A DNA stretch of 45,052 nt from Caldithrix sp. (GCA_020722815.1 DYKB01000059.1:1-45052); one strand, 5' to 3'. Counted from the first letter of the stretch, positions 8,590-16,435 are shown. A program made the numbers and translations. Notes: generated by a model not told the origin, from the sequence alone.

Positions 8590-9618
8590 TTTTTTTTCAC
8601 GGTATCGAAGCTTCTTTGAAGCGATTCTCTATAATATCGAACTCAGGTTCAGCGGGAATTTCAGAATCCTGTCGTCAAGCCATCTGAACATCAAACCAGA
8701 GCACATCCTCTGGGACGAAGCCTGGCTATCGCTCGGCATTACCGATAGGCGTGGCATTCAGGTCAAGATTGTCATTAACTTCAACGAGTCGACTTATCAT
8801 GCCAACCTGGGGCTAAAGACGACTGATCTGGCAGAAGCCGGCGTAAGCACGCGGATCAGCCCTCTGGCGCCGAATGAACCCAACCGATTTTCTTTTGATT
8901 TGAACCTGAATGGCAGTGAACAGGGAAGTTTTATACCCGTTGCTGAATCCAATACCGTCAGGATTAATTCGAGTTGGCCTTCTCCAGGCTTTAGCGGTGC
9001 ATTCCTACCAGCCAACCGCGAGGTGCGGCAAGATGGCTTTTCTGCAAACTGGAAAATACTACACCTGAACCGAAATTACCCGCAATTCTGGGAAGGGGCG
9101 CAAAATAAGGTTACTCCAGCAGCCTTCGGACTACAGTGGATATTAACAGCGGATATTTATCAGAAATCGACACGGCTTGCAAAATACGCGATTATGTTCA
9201 TCATTTTTACGTTTGCCGCTTTCTTCTTTTCCGAAATAAGCAACAACCGGAGAGTTCCTCCGATTCAATACATCCTCATCGGGATGGCAATCCTGATTGT
9301 TTACACATTGGTATTGCGTTTATCTGAGCACATTTCATTTAATTATGCTGACATTCTAGCGGCAGCAGCAATTACGCTCATCCTTTCAGGGTATGCGAAA
9401 GCAATTGCATCCAACTCAAGGTTTGCGTTCACGATCATGGGAGTATTGACGATCCTCTACGCTCCCTTTTTATAATTCTGCAGCGCGAAGATTATGCACT
9501 CATCATGGGCAGTATGGGGCTTTTAGTTATCCTGGCCATTGTGATGTCTATAACACGAAAGATCAACTGGTACGAGGTCGAGACTGCGCCACCGGGAAAT
9601 GACAGCCAACCTGGCTAA
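8590..9618 (+). pseudogene. creD: creD pseudogene (inner membrane protein CreD), 5' truncated and frameshifted
   Basis: The frame open at 8573-9475 matches the middle and C-terminal part of CreD: SFFEAILYNIELRFSGNF, ITDRRGIQ, SSWPSPGFSGAFLPANREV, then membrane segments with KYAIMFIIFTFAAFFF, PPIQYILIGMAI and RLSEHISF. About the first 100 residues of a roughly 450-aa protein, including the first membrane helix, are absent. Near 9461 one base is missing: the frame stops at 9475 after YAPFL, while the conserved tail QREDYALIMGS...TRKINWYEVE continues in another frame to the TAA at 9616-9618. Restoring one G after TAC gives YGSLFIILQREDYAL. No functional protein is expected. Confidence 0.85.
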
Positions 9619-9665
9619 TTCAACCAACACCAAAAGCCGCGCGGCTGAACGTGAGAACGTTAGCC
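9613..9665 (+). repeat. attC-like (59-base-element-like) palindrome at the end of creD
   Basis: GGCTAA (9613-9618, containing the creD stop) and GTTAGCC (9659-9665) resemble the R'' and R' boxes of an integron attC site. Between them is a perfect inner palindrome, AGCCGCGCGGCT (9635-9646), in the L''/L' position. The right half has the extrahelical-base geometry GGCTGAACGT / ACGTTAGCC. Outer boxes pair over six bases. R'' deviates from the RYYYAAC consensus (ends AAT) and R' from GTTRRRY. No integrase or second site was seen, so this is a tentative call. Confidence 0.35.
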
Positions 9666-9684
9666 CCAAAAAACAGAGTTATCA

Positions 9685-9801
9685 TAATCCTTGTTTTCAA
9701 ATGTATTCTGATGTAAATTATAAGTAGCTAAATAAATATTATTCGGAAATTTTCTTATGTCAAAAACTATAACGTTGAAGCTTGATAAAAACATTTACAG
9801 T
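9685..9801 (+). pseudogene. Truncated duplicate of the RHH antitoxin gene start
   Basis: This segment repeats, with substitutions, the upstream region and first 15 codons of the intact antitoxin gene at 11103. Both share TAATCCTTGTTTTCAAATGT and then an ATG (9757 here) followed by codons reading MSKTITLKLDKNIYSI. Similarity ends at about 9801, exactly where an inverted-repeat element (9798-9940) begins. The frame then runs out at a stop after about 30 codons. It is a broken paralogue and cannot encode the RHH fold. Confidence 0.75.
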
Positions 9802-9940
9802 ATCCGCTCAAAAAAAAGGATGAAACCTTCGAGGTTTTTCTCGCGAGAATTCTGACATTTAGCTTACTCACCAGATTTTATTAAGAAAACCTCGAAGGTC
9901 TGAATTTACCCGCCATGATTGAGTGGATACAAAAGTTTTT
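9798..9940. repeat. Nested inverted-repeat element, copy 1
   Basis: Outer arms are TATCCGCTCAA (near 9801-9811) and TTGAGTGGATA (near 9925-9935). Nested inside are arms ACCTTCGAGGTTTT (9825-9838) and AAAACCTCGAAGGT (9886-9899), which are perfect complements. The same outer arm type flanks the element at 38094-38270, but with a different inner palindrome there. The element is non-coding and MITE-like, and sits at the break in the duplicated antitoxin. Confidence 0.6.
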
Positions 9941-9970
9941 TAAGAAAGTTAACCGCATCAAGGAATTTGA

Positions 9971-10280
9971 ATGCAAGCGATACGCTTAAAACACATTATT
10001 AAAAAAAAGTGGTGAACTTCATCTCACTAATCTTCCCGTCGAAGAAGGACAGCAGGTCGAACGGTTACTCTTATTTATGCCGAAAACAAGAACTAAGGGC
10101 AAATAGCAGCTTACCGCCCGGCAATTGTTAAACTCCGGTCTAATTGGTATGTGGAAAAACCGGTCTAATATTACTGATAGTCCTGAGTACGCCAGTCAAA
10201 TTAGATAACAGGCTGAAAGGCGGTATCCGTGATCATTGTTGATTTTCTGCGAGTCAGCACCCACTATCTCCAACTATCTA
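9971..10280 (+). pseudogene. Decayed VapBC-like antitoxin and PIN toxin remnant
   Basis: The antitoxin starts at ATG 9971 (MQAIRLKHIIKK) and needs removal of one base from an eight-A run (10001-10008) to continue as SGELHLTNLPVEEGQQVE. It then meets an in-frame TAG (10104), continues as LTARQLLNSGLIGMWKN and SPEYASQIR, meets a TAA near 10205 and ends at TGA 10230-10232. The antitoxin family is recognised from the LPxEEGQxVE and LTARQLLNSxLxGMW motifs. A GTG overlapping that stop (GTGA, 10229-10232) begins VIIVDFLRVSTHY, the start of a PIN-domain toxin from which the segment between IIVD and DFLR appears deleted. Neither protein could be made. Confidence 0.65.
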
Positions 10281-10349
10281 TATAGGCATAATAACGGCAA
10301 AAATTCATTATTATAAACCTAAATAACTACCACCGAACCACCTCACTAC

Positions 10350-10641
10350 TTCAACTTCTTAATCATCCCATTCTTAAATTCCAGAATATTCACCTCGGAA
10401 TTGACGCGATTGTTGCCTTTCCAGGTGATCAGGCGTTTAACGCCCTGAAATTTATCAAGGGCTTCCTTTTACTGGCGGAGTTTTTGGCAGGTGGAGATGT
10501 TGTTTTGTTGAATCAACGTTAAAATCGCTTTCATGAGGTCATAGCCATACGTTTCCATTCTTCCTAGATCCTGTGACATCTTCAGGCGGAAGTTGGTGCG
10601 AAAACGCCGGTGGTCGCCAACAAATTCATTCATAAAATAAG
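10350..10641 (-). pseudogene. Duplicated 3' fragment of the TPR/Peripla_BP_6 gene
   Basis: About 290 bp repeat the 3' end of the gene at 12179-14017 (12182-12474) with scattered substitutions and a disrupted frame. Shared stretches include AACTTCTTAATCA, TCCAGAATATTCACCTC and TGGAGATGTTGTTTTGTTGA. The copy stops abruptly near CATAAAATAA (10640). It lacks the signal peptide, the TPR and most of the binding domain. Together with the truncated antitoxin at 9685 it suggests an old duplication of this neighbourhood. Confidence 0.85.
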
Positions 10642-11027
10642 ACGTTGCTCATCAATCCGATTGAGAAATCCATAGCTGATGGCTATACCGCAACCAGGGT
10701 AGCAGTAACACCTTTTCAACAGCGAGTTGGACTATTATGAAATTTTTTCAATAAAAATACTCAATACATAAAAAACGATTGTTTTAAATTTGGAAAGTGG
10801 CCGACTCTGCTATTTTACAGAATAATTTTTATCTGGATTGTGTGGTTCAGGCTTGATAATCGCTATCATATTTAATTTAAAAGAAATAAAACATTACAAG
10901 ACAAAAATTAATTTTAATCCAACAGGCAAAGACAGGATATGCTGCATAATGTCGTAACAACAATTAATTTCAAGATGTTACAACCTCAAAACCTGGAACT
11001 ACGCAGTTCAGAACATAATTTTAAAAA
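10642..11027. other. Non-coding stretch between duplicated segments
   Basis: I see no coding frame, RNA gene or strong repeat here. The stretch is AT-rich and joins the broken periplasmic-binding-protein copy to the region shared with 9685, so it probably contains the join of the duplication. Confidence 0.35.
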
Positions 11028-11102
11028 TAATCCTTGTTTTCAAATGTATTCGGATGTATATTATATGTAGTTGAATGAATACAAATTATTTGGAGATGTG
11101 TT

Positions 11103-11345
11103 ATGTCAAAAACTGTTACGTTGAGGCTTGATGAGAGCATCTATAATATATTTCGCAACCTGGCAATGAGTGAAAACCGAACCCTTTCAAACTTCATCGA
11201 AACTTCAGTGCTTCGTTTTATCGAACATAATCAATTCGTCGATGAATTTGAAATGACCGAAATTCGAAATAACAAAGAATTGAATGGAAGTTTGAATCAG
11301 GCAATTGAAGATGCAAAAGCAAATAAGGGGCGCTTCGTTGACTGA
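11103..11345 (+). CDS. Ribbon-helix-helix antitoxin of type II TA pair
   Basis: An 80-aa protein. Residues 1-45 form a ribbon-helix-helix DNA-binding domain: the strand SKTVTLRLDESIY, then helices FRNLAMSE and TLSNFIETSVLRFIEH. The charged C-terminal tail, rich in E/N/K (MTEIRNNKELNGSLNQAIEDA), should wrap the toxin. The antitoxin-toxin complex normally represses its own promoter. A GGAG Shine-Dalgarno lies about 6 nt upstream. The stop (11343-11345) lies 3 bp beyond the TTG start of the RelE-like toxin, giving an 8-bp overlap. A truncated paralogue lies at 9685-9801. Confidence 0.85.
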   Translation: MSKTVTLRLDESIYNIFRNLAMSENRTLSNFIETSVLRFIEHNQFVDEFEMTEIRNNKELNGSLNQAIEDAKANKGRFVD

Positions 11346-11619
11346 TTATCGAATTTTTGAAACCGACGAATTTATCAAAAAACTCGGCAATTTAAATCCA
11401 CCGGATAAAACTTTTATTCGAAACAAATTAGACGGCTATGTTTATGCTCAACTTAAGCATTCACCATGGTTTGGAAATAATATTAAGAAATTAAAAGGAT
11501 ATACCCCGGAAACATGGCGCTACAGAATCGGAAAATTCAGACTGTTTTATATGATCGATGGAGCGAAACATACAATTTATATGCTAACCATCGATCATCG
11601 GAAAGATGCTTATTCATAA
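11338..11619 (+). CDS. RelE/ParE superfamily toxin
   Basis: A 93-aa toxin of the RelE/ParE fold. The family signature is in NNIKKLKGYTPETWRYRIG and KFRLFYMIDG...IYMLTIDHRKDAY. The basic residues (K, R, R) in this region correspond to those used for mRNA binding and cleavage in RelE relatives. I place the start at TTG 11338 because GGGG (11327-11330) is correctly spaced and the overlap with the antitoxin is then 8 bp. An in-frame upstream ATG at 11305 would add an unlikely 11-residue extension. The pair appears intact, unlike its decayed surroundings. A translation-linked RNase role is inferred from family. Confidence 0.85.
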   Translation: MTDYRIFETDEFIKKLGNLNPPDKTFIRNKLDGYVYAQLKHSPWFGNNIKKLKGYTPETWRYRIGKFRLFYMIDGAKHTIYMLTIDHRKDAYS

Positions 11620-11802
11620 ATACCACTTCATCAGATTGATAGAAAGAAGCGTGTCATTACGACACCGTTTGCGGGGGAGAAATCTAATCATATAACTGAT
11701 TTACAGCTTCCTCACACCGCTTCGCTCGTCTTGAATTTGTCGAATGATTCGGAACGACAAATCATCGTTTAATCTATCTAAATAGAATTTGAGGTCTAAA
11801 AC

Positions 11803-12159
11803 ATGAACTATAAAAACATCCCATTTCAAACAATCGACTGAAACCTGATTCCAAAAACAGAACATGAGGGTGAAAAAGGAACCACAACCTGGCAAACCGT
11901 CCAAATTCAGGGGCTCCGAATACGAATTGTTGAATATTCCGGTGGCGACATTGCCGATCATTGGTGTCAGAAAGGGCATATTATCCGCTGTCTGGAGGGG
12001 GAGTTTGTGAGTGAACTCCAGAATGGTGAAAAATCTGTTTGAACCGTGGGAATGACCGATATCGTTTCAGATGAATTGAGTTCCCATTGTTCAAGGTCGG
12101 AAAATGGCGTGAAGTTATTGATTATTGATGGCGATTTTTTAAAGTCGAGTATTGAATAA
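11803..12159 (+). pseudogene. DHCW-motif cupin pseudogene
   Basis: The frame reads as a complete 118-residue cupin of the DHCW-motif family: NIPFQTID at the start, GLRIRIVEYSGGDIADHWCQKGH with the diagnostic (A)DHWC motif, RCLEGEFVSELQNG, and a closing NGVKLLIIDGDFL. Two in-frame TGA codons interrupt it, at 11839-11841 (where family members have Trp) and 12040-12042 (where the family has a hydrophobic residue such as Leu). Because the second site is not a Trp position, mutation is more likely than stop-codon reassignment. No gene partner is evident. Confidence 0.8.
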
Positions 12160-12178
12160 TACTGAATATTCTACAAAA

Positions 12179-14017
12179 TCATTTTAACTTCTTAATCACC
12201 CCGTTCTTAAATTCCAGAATATTCACCTCAGAATTGACGCGATTGTTGCCTTTCCAGGTAATCAGGCTCTTGACACCTTGAAATTTATCAAGGGTTTCCA
12301 TGTGCTGGCGGAGTTTTTGGCGGGTGGAGATGTTGTTTTGTTGAATCAACGTGAGGATGGCTTTCATGAGATCATAGCCATACGTTTCCATTCGGCCCAG
12401 ATCCTGTGACATCTTCAGGCGAAAGTTGGTGCGAAAACGCCGATAGTCGCCAGCAAATTCATCCACGAAATAATCGCTCACAAACACCACGCCATTGACA
12501 TAACTCTGATTTTTGCGTAAAATATCAGGGGTGAACCAGTAATCGCCGCCTAATAAAGGCGCCCTGAGATTCAATGCCGCACATTGGGGACCCAGAAAAT
12601 CAATATCATCGGAATAAACCGGGCAAAACAATCCATGGATGGACGTAACCGGGACGAGGAATGAATCACCATACGCGGCCCGGGTATAGAGCCCGGCATG
12701 TCCCCGCATCCAGGCGCTATCTTCACGCATTAATTTAAAACCGAGTGCCCGAATACTACGAAGTTGGCGGGAAAGATCTTTCGAACCCTGAAAATACCAT
12801 TTCGGCGGAGAGACAATGGTGCCGCCCAAATTTTCAACTGTGGCCACAAAACCTTCGGTCATTTCTTCGCCATAATTATCGGCTGGTGCTAAAGTAGCGA
12901 AGGTTTTCATGTTCAACTCTTTCATCGCATAGAGGGCAATCTGTTTACCTCTTTCAAATAAATCGGAATTTGCCTGAAAAATATTTTCACCAATTGAGGC
13001 AATACCATTTTGTGATGCCACAGGAGAAATTACCGGGATGTTTCGGGTCTTCAACAAGGCCGCGATAGCAGCCGTAATATTGGATTCCAGTTCACCAATG
13101 ATACAGAGAACATTTTCATCCTGCGCGAGTTCTTCGGCAGCGTGGATGGCTTTGATAACATTACTCCCCGAATCCCTTATGTCCAGCGCAATCTTCAGGT
13201 TATTCGCACTCTTGAATTCCTTAAGTGCATATTCAATACCGGAGAGAATCTCTTTTCCGTCAGCGGCATAGCCAGCCTGAAGCGGCAGAATCACGCCAAT
13301 TTTCAGGTCTGATTTTTCCTTGATTCGAATTTTATCCAAAAAAGCTTCCAGAGGCTTTACATATTCGTTGCGGGGATGTTCATTTAAAAAATCAATTATT
13401 GTATTAACCGCCGTGTCTGAATTTCCCTGTGCGACCTGTTTTTGTGTAAGATGATAGACTAAAAGTCCCAATGATTTTTCACCAGGTAATTCAGCAATTA
13501 CATTCTGAATATTATTGACGGTGAAAACACCTTCCAGCATATATTCTGCCAGTGTTTTAGACTTCTGAATGAGTTGGGGAACGGTTCCATTATCGATTAT
13601 CCATAGAAATTCACGGGTTGACGAAAGCTGATTCCCCATGAGATAAAAGGCTTCTCCCATTCCAAAATGGGCATTTTCGGCATAGCGGCTGCCTGGAAAA
13701 GTAGCGAGGAAATTACGGAAAACAAGAATGGCATCCGTATACTTGCCCTGTTTCAACAACGATTTTCCATACATTAGATGGCTGAGGGTAATTCGCTGAT
13801 GAACCGGATTAAATTTGGTCAATTCTTCAAAAATTTGAGCGCTTTCCTGATATCTTTTCGCGCGATAGTCACTCAATCCCTCATTATATTTATCTTCAAT
13901 TTCAGGGATGTATTTAATTTTTACATTTGTCAGCAGTTGTTCGGCAAAAATTGGCATCACCAAAAAACTAAGGCTATAGATAATGATGAGTTTGAAGTAA
14001 TGGATGTTTTTTAGCAT
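12179..14017 (-). CDS. TPR plus Peripla_BP_6 periplasmic protein, LpoA/LivJ-like
   Basis: A 612-aa exported protein. It has a signal peptide (about 1-25), then TPR-type helical repeats (about 40-235, including YNEGLSDYRAKRYQESAQIF and MGEAFYLMGNQLSS). A type I periplasmic binding (Peripla_BP_6) domain runs from about 240 to the end, with KIGVILPLQAGYAADGKEIL, IGELESNITAAIAALL and IPVISPVAS. This architecture recalls LpoA-type penicillin-binding-protein activators and branched-chain amino acid receptors. There is no ABC transporter alongside, which favours a structural or regulatory envelope role. The last 290 bp are duplicated as a decayed copy at 10350-10641. No clear Shine-Dalgarno precedes the ATG. 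Confidence 0.85.
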   Translation of the reverse strand: MLKNIHYFKLIIIYSLSFLVMPIFAEQLLTNVKIKYIPEIEDKYNEGLSDYRAKRYQESAQIFEELTKFNPVHQRITLSHLMYGKSLLKQGKYTDAILVFRNFLATFPGSRYAENAHFGMGEAFYLMGNQLSSTREFLWIIDNGTVPQLIQKSKTLAEYMLEGVFTVNNIQNVIAELPGEKSLGLLVYHLTQKQVAQGNSDTAVNTIIDFLNEHPRNEYVKPLEAFLDKIRIKEKSDLKIGVILPLQAGYAADGKEILSGIEYALKEFKSANNLKIALDIRDSGSNVIKAIHAAEELAQDENVLCIIGELESNITAAIAALLKTRNIPVISPVASQNGIASIGENIFQANSDLFERGKQIALYAMKELNMKTFATLAPADNYGEEMTEGFVATVENLGGTIVSPPKWYFQGSKDLSRQLRSIRALGFKLMREDSAWMRGHAGLYTRAAYGDSFLVPVTSIHGLFCPVYSDDIDFLGPQCAALNLRAPLLGGDYWFTPDILRKNQSYVNGVVFVSDYFVDEFAGDYRRFRTNFRLKMSQDLGRMETYGYDLMKAILTLIQQNNISTRQKLRQHMETLDKFQGVKSLITWKGNNRVNSEVNILEFKNGVIKKLK

Positions 14018-14055
14018 AGTTCTTTGACCTTTAAAAAATTGGATGTTTTTTCACG

Positions 14056-14208
14056 ACTGTACACTTTTTAATAAATCTTCCTTAAACCACACTTGCGACC
14101 CTCACCCCACCCCATTCCCAAAGTGAAAGGGCGTAGCTATTCATTCTTCCCTTGGGGGAGAGGGTTAGGGTGAGGGGTCAGAACCGGCGTAATCAACCAG
14201 TGTACGGT
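14056..14208. repeat. Inverted-repeat element upstream of the TPR/binding-protein gene
   Basis: Ends ACTGTACACT (14056-14065) and AGTGTACGGT (14199-14208) are complementary with one mismatch. Inside lies an imperfect palindrome of C-rich and G-rich arms (about 14098-14117 and 14161-14180, ACCCTCACCCC versus GGGTGAGGGGTC). The same ACTGTACACTTTTT end occurs at 41906-41919. This looks like a short non-autonomous repeat located between glmS and the gene at 12179. Confidence 0.55.
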
Positions 14209-14279
14209 AGTAAGGTTTTTTGATAAAATTACATTAAAACGATAATAAATTTCAAGCGCAAAATTGTTATTGGTCATCG

Positions 14280-16112
14280 TTATTCAACTGTCACGCTTTT
14301 TGCCAGGTTCCGGGGCTGGTCAACGGAACATCCCCGAAGCACGGCAATATAATATGCCAATAATTGTAACGGAATAATTGTCAAAATTGGCATTAAACAG
14401 GGAATTGTTTTGGGTACATAAATCACATGATCAGCTTTGGATTGGATGATATCATCGCCTTCGGTAGCAATGGCAATTACTTTACCACGTCGGGCGCGCA
14501 CTTCCTCAATATTACTGATGATTTTTTCGTAGCTCTGATCTTGCGGTGCAATAAAAACCACTGGCATATCTTCAGTGATGAGTGCAATCGGTCCATGTTT
14601 CATCTCCGCGGCTGGATACCCCTCTGCATGAATGTACGAAATTTCTTTGAGTTTCAAAGCCCCTTCCATCGCCACGGGATAGTTAAATCCACGGCCAAGA
14701 TAGAGAAAATTACACTGTTTATAGTACTCCCGGGCAATTTTTTCGATATGCGTATGATTGTCTAAAATTTTCTGAATTTTTTCAGGTAATTGCTTCATTT
14801 CCCGGACGACTACCCGACCATCGTCGATGTTCAATGTCTTCTTTCTGGCTAGAAAAAGTGCCAGCAGGGATAGCACCGTCACCTGTGAGGTAAAGGCTTT
14901 GGTTGAAGCCACCCCAATTTCAGGTCCCGCATGAAGATAGATCCCGGCGTCGGTTTCGCGAGCAATGGTTGAACCAACAACATTACAAATTCCATAAACC
15001 TTGGCACCTCGTTTTTTGGCTTCACGCAAAGCAGCTAATGTATCCGCCGTCTCTCCAGACTGGCTAATGGCAATCACTACCGTATCCCGATCAAGAATAG
15101 GGTTGCGATAGCGAAATTCGGAGGCATATTCAACTTCGACGGGAATGCGGACGTATTCTTCCAGCATGTATTCACCGATCAAACCGGCATAATAGGATGT
15201 TCCACAGGCAGTAATGATGAAGCGTCGGGCATATAAAAGCGATTCAAAATCATAAGAAATGCCTCCCAATAAAGCCGATCCCTGTTCTTCCAGCAAGCGC
15301 CCGCGCATGGAATCCGCCACCGTTTGCGGTTGGTTCATAATTTCCTTGAGCATAAAATGGGGATAGCCCCCTTTTTCAATCTGTTCCAGATCAAGGGAAA
15401 GTTGTTCGAATTTTTTCTCGACCGGCTGATCCTGAATCGTTTTGGTGATCAATTCATTCCGTTTAATAATAGCAAATTCGCCATCACTCAAAAATATGGC
15501 GTCTTGCGTATATTGAACAATTGGAGAAGCATCCGAGGCGATAAAATATTCATTTTCACCTTTCCCAATGACCATTGGACTGCCCATCCGGGCCGCAAAA
15601 AGCGTATCTGGTTCATCGGCACCGATAATAACAACACCATACGTCCCTTTTACCTGCTTTAGCGCCATTCGTATCGCTTCTTCCAATGGAATTCCATGGA
15701 TGTAGAATTCTTCAATTAAATGGATGAGAACTTCCGTATCGGTTTGAGAACGAAAATTATGACCTTTGGCTTGTAACTCCGTTTTTAAACTGCCATAATT
15801 TTCAATAATCCCGTTATGAATCAACACCAATTTGCCATTGGTATCAATATGCGGGTGAGCGTTTATTTTATTTGGTTCGCCATGGGTAGCCCAGCGAGTA
15901 TGCCCCATTCCAATTGTACAATCCAGATGCAGCGGAATCACTTCTTTTTCCAATTCGGAAATTTTGCCGGGTTGTTTCACTACCTGTATCCCTGAATTAT
16001 TCAAAACAGCGATACCCGCGGAGTCATACCCGCGATATTCCAATCGCTTTAAACCCTCGATTAAAATGGGCACGACATTTCGATGTCCAATATAGGCAAT
16101 AATCCCGCACAT
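14280..16112 (-). CDS. glmS: Glutamine-fructose-6-phosphate aminotransferase (isomerizing)
   Basis: A 610-aa GlmS, the cytoplasmic enzyme that makes glucosamine-6-phosphate from fructose-6-phosphate and glutamine, committing carbon to peptidoglycan and LPS. The N-terminal Ntn glutaminase begins MCGI with catalytic Cys2 (Met removed) and includes GMGHTRWATHG and IHNGIIENY. Two SIS sugar-isomerase domains follow, with TACGTSYYAGL, ISQSGETADTL, GPEIGVASTKAFTSQ and AEMKHGPIAL. The C-terminus PRNLAKSVTVE is the family's conserved end. Length is standard. AGGAGG sits correctly before the ATG. I did not see a glmS ribozyme-like leader in the 323 bp upstream. Confidence 0.98.
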   Translation of the reverse strand: MCGIIAYIGHRNVVPILIEGLKRLEYRGYDSAGIAVLNNSGIQVVKQPGKISELEKEVIPLHLDCTIGMGHTRWATHGEPNKINAHPHIDTNGKLVLIHNGIIENYGSLKTELQAKGHNFRSQTDTEVLIHLIEEFYIHGIPLEEAIRMALKQVKGTYGVVIIGADEPDTLFAARMGSPMVIGKGENEYFIASDASPIVQYTQDAIFLSDGEFAIIKRNELITKTIQDQPVEKKFEQLSLDLEQIEKGGYPHFMLKEIMNQPQTVADSMRGRLLEEQGSALLGGISYDFESLLYARRFIITACGTSYYAGLIGEYMLEEYVRIPVEVEYASEFRYRNPILDRDTVVIAISQSGETADTLAALREAKKRGAKVYGICNVVGSTIARETDAGIYLHAGPEIGVASTKAFTSQVTVLSLLALFLARKKTLNIDDGRVVVREMKQLPEKIQKILDNHTHIEKIAREYYKQCNFLYLGRGFNYPVAMEGALKLKEISYIHAEGYPAAEMKHGPIALITEDMPVVFIAPQDQSYEKIISNIEEVRARRGKVIAIATEGDDIIQSKADHVIYVPKTIPCLMPILTIIPLQLLAYYIAVLRGCSVDQPRNLAKSVTVE

Positions 16113-16236
16113 GTTTTTCCTCCTGTTTTATTCCTTGAATTCCTTTTAAACTGCTTTCATTCATTATGACAACTTAATTTCAATCGATAATAGACATATT
16201 CAATAAGAAAATCAATAAAAAAGTGCAAGGGCGTTT

Positions 16237-16423
16237 GGCTTTTAGCTTTTGGCATTTGACATTTGGCTTTTTACTCTTTTTAAATTTAGCAAAAGAAAAG
16301 GTGCATAAATTTGCAGGACAATTTGCCAATTTGCCCAACTTGAAATCGTTATGAGAAAATAACGGGAACAAATTAACAATTTCTCCTGTTTTTATGCCCG
16401 CGCTCAGCCAAAAGCTAAAAGCC
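16237..16423. repeat. 17-bp perfect inverted repeat between guaA and glmS
   Basis: GGCTTTTAGCTTTTGGC (16237-16253) and GCCAAAAGCTAAAAGCC (16407-16423) are exact complements separated by 153 bp. The 323-bp gap between glmS and guaA contains no other convincing gene; a minus-strand 89-codon frame across it is low-complexity. It is probably a dispersed intergenic repeat, and could form a long stem in the guaA-glmS transcript. Confidence 0.6.
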
Positions 16424-16435
16424 AATCGCCAACAG

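Noticed and set aside
9451..9475. creD ending normally at 9475
   Set aside because: The conserved CreD tail (QREDYAL and TRKINWYEV) continues after one missing base, so the stop is a frameshift product, not the natural end.
11803..12159. TGA recoding (Trp or selenocysteine) in the cupin frame
   Set aside because: The second TGA is at a hydrophobic, not Trp or Cys, position; other genes use TGA as stop, and there is no sign of a SECIS-like element. Mutation is simpler.
16113..16435. glmS ribozyme or purine riboswitch between guaA and glmS
   Set aside because: No recognisable conserved core could be seen; the stretch is dominated by the 17-bp inverted repeat and low-complexity text.
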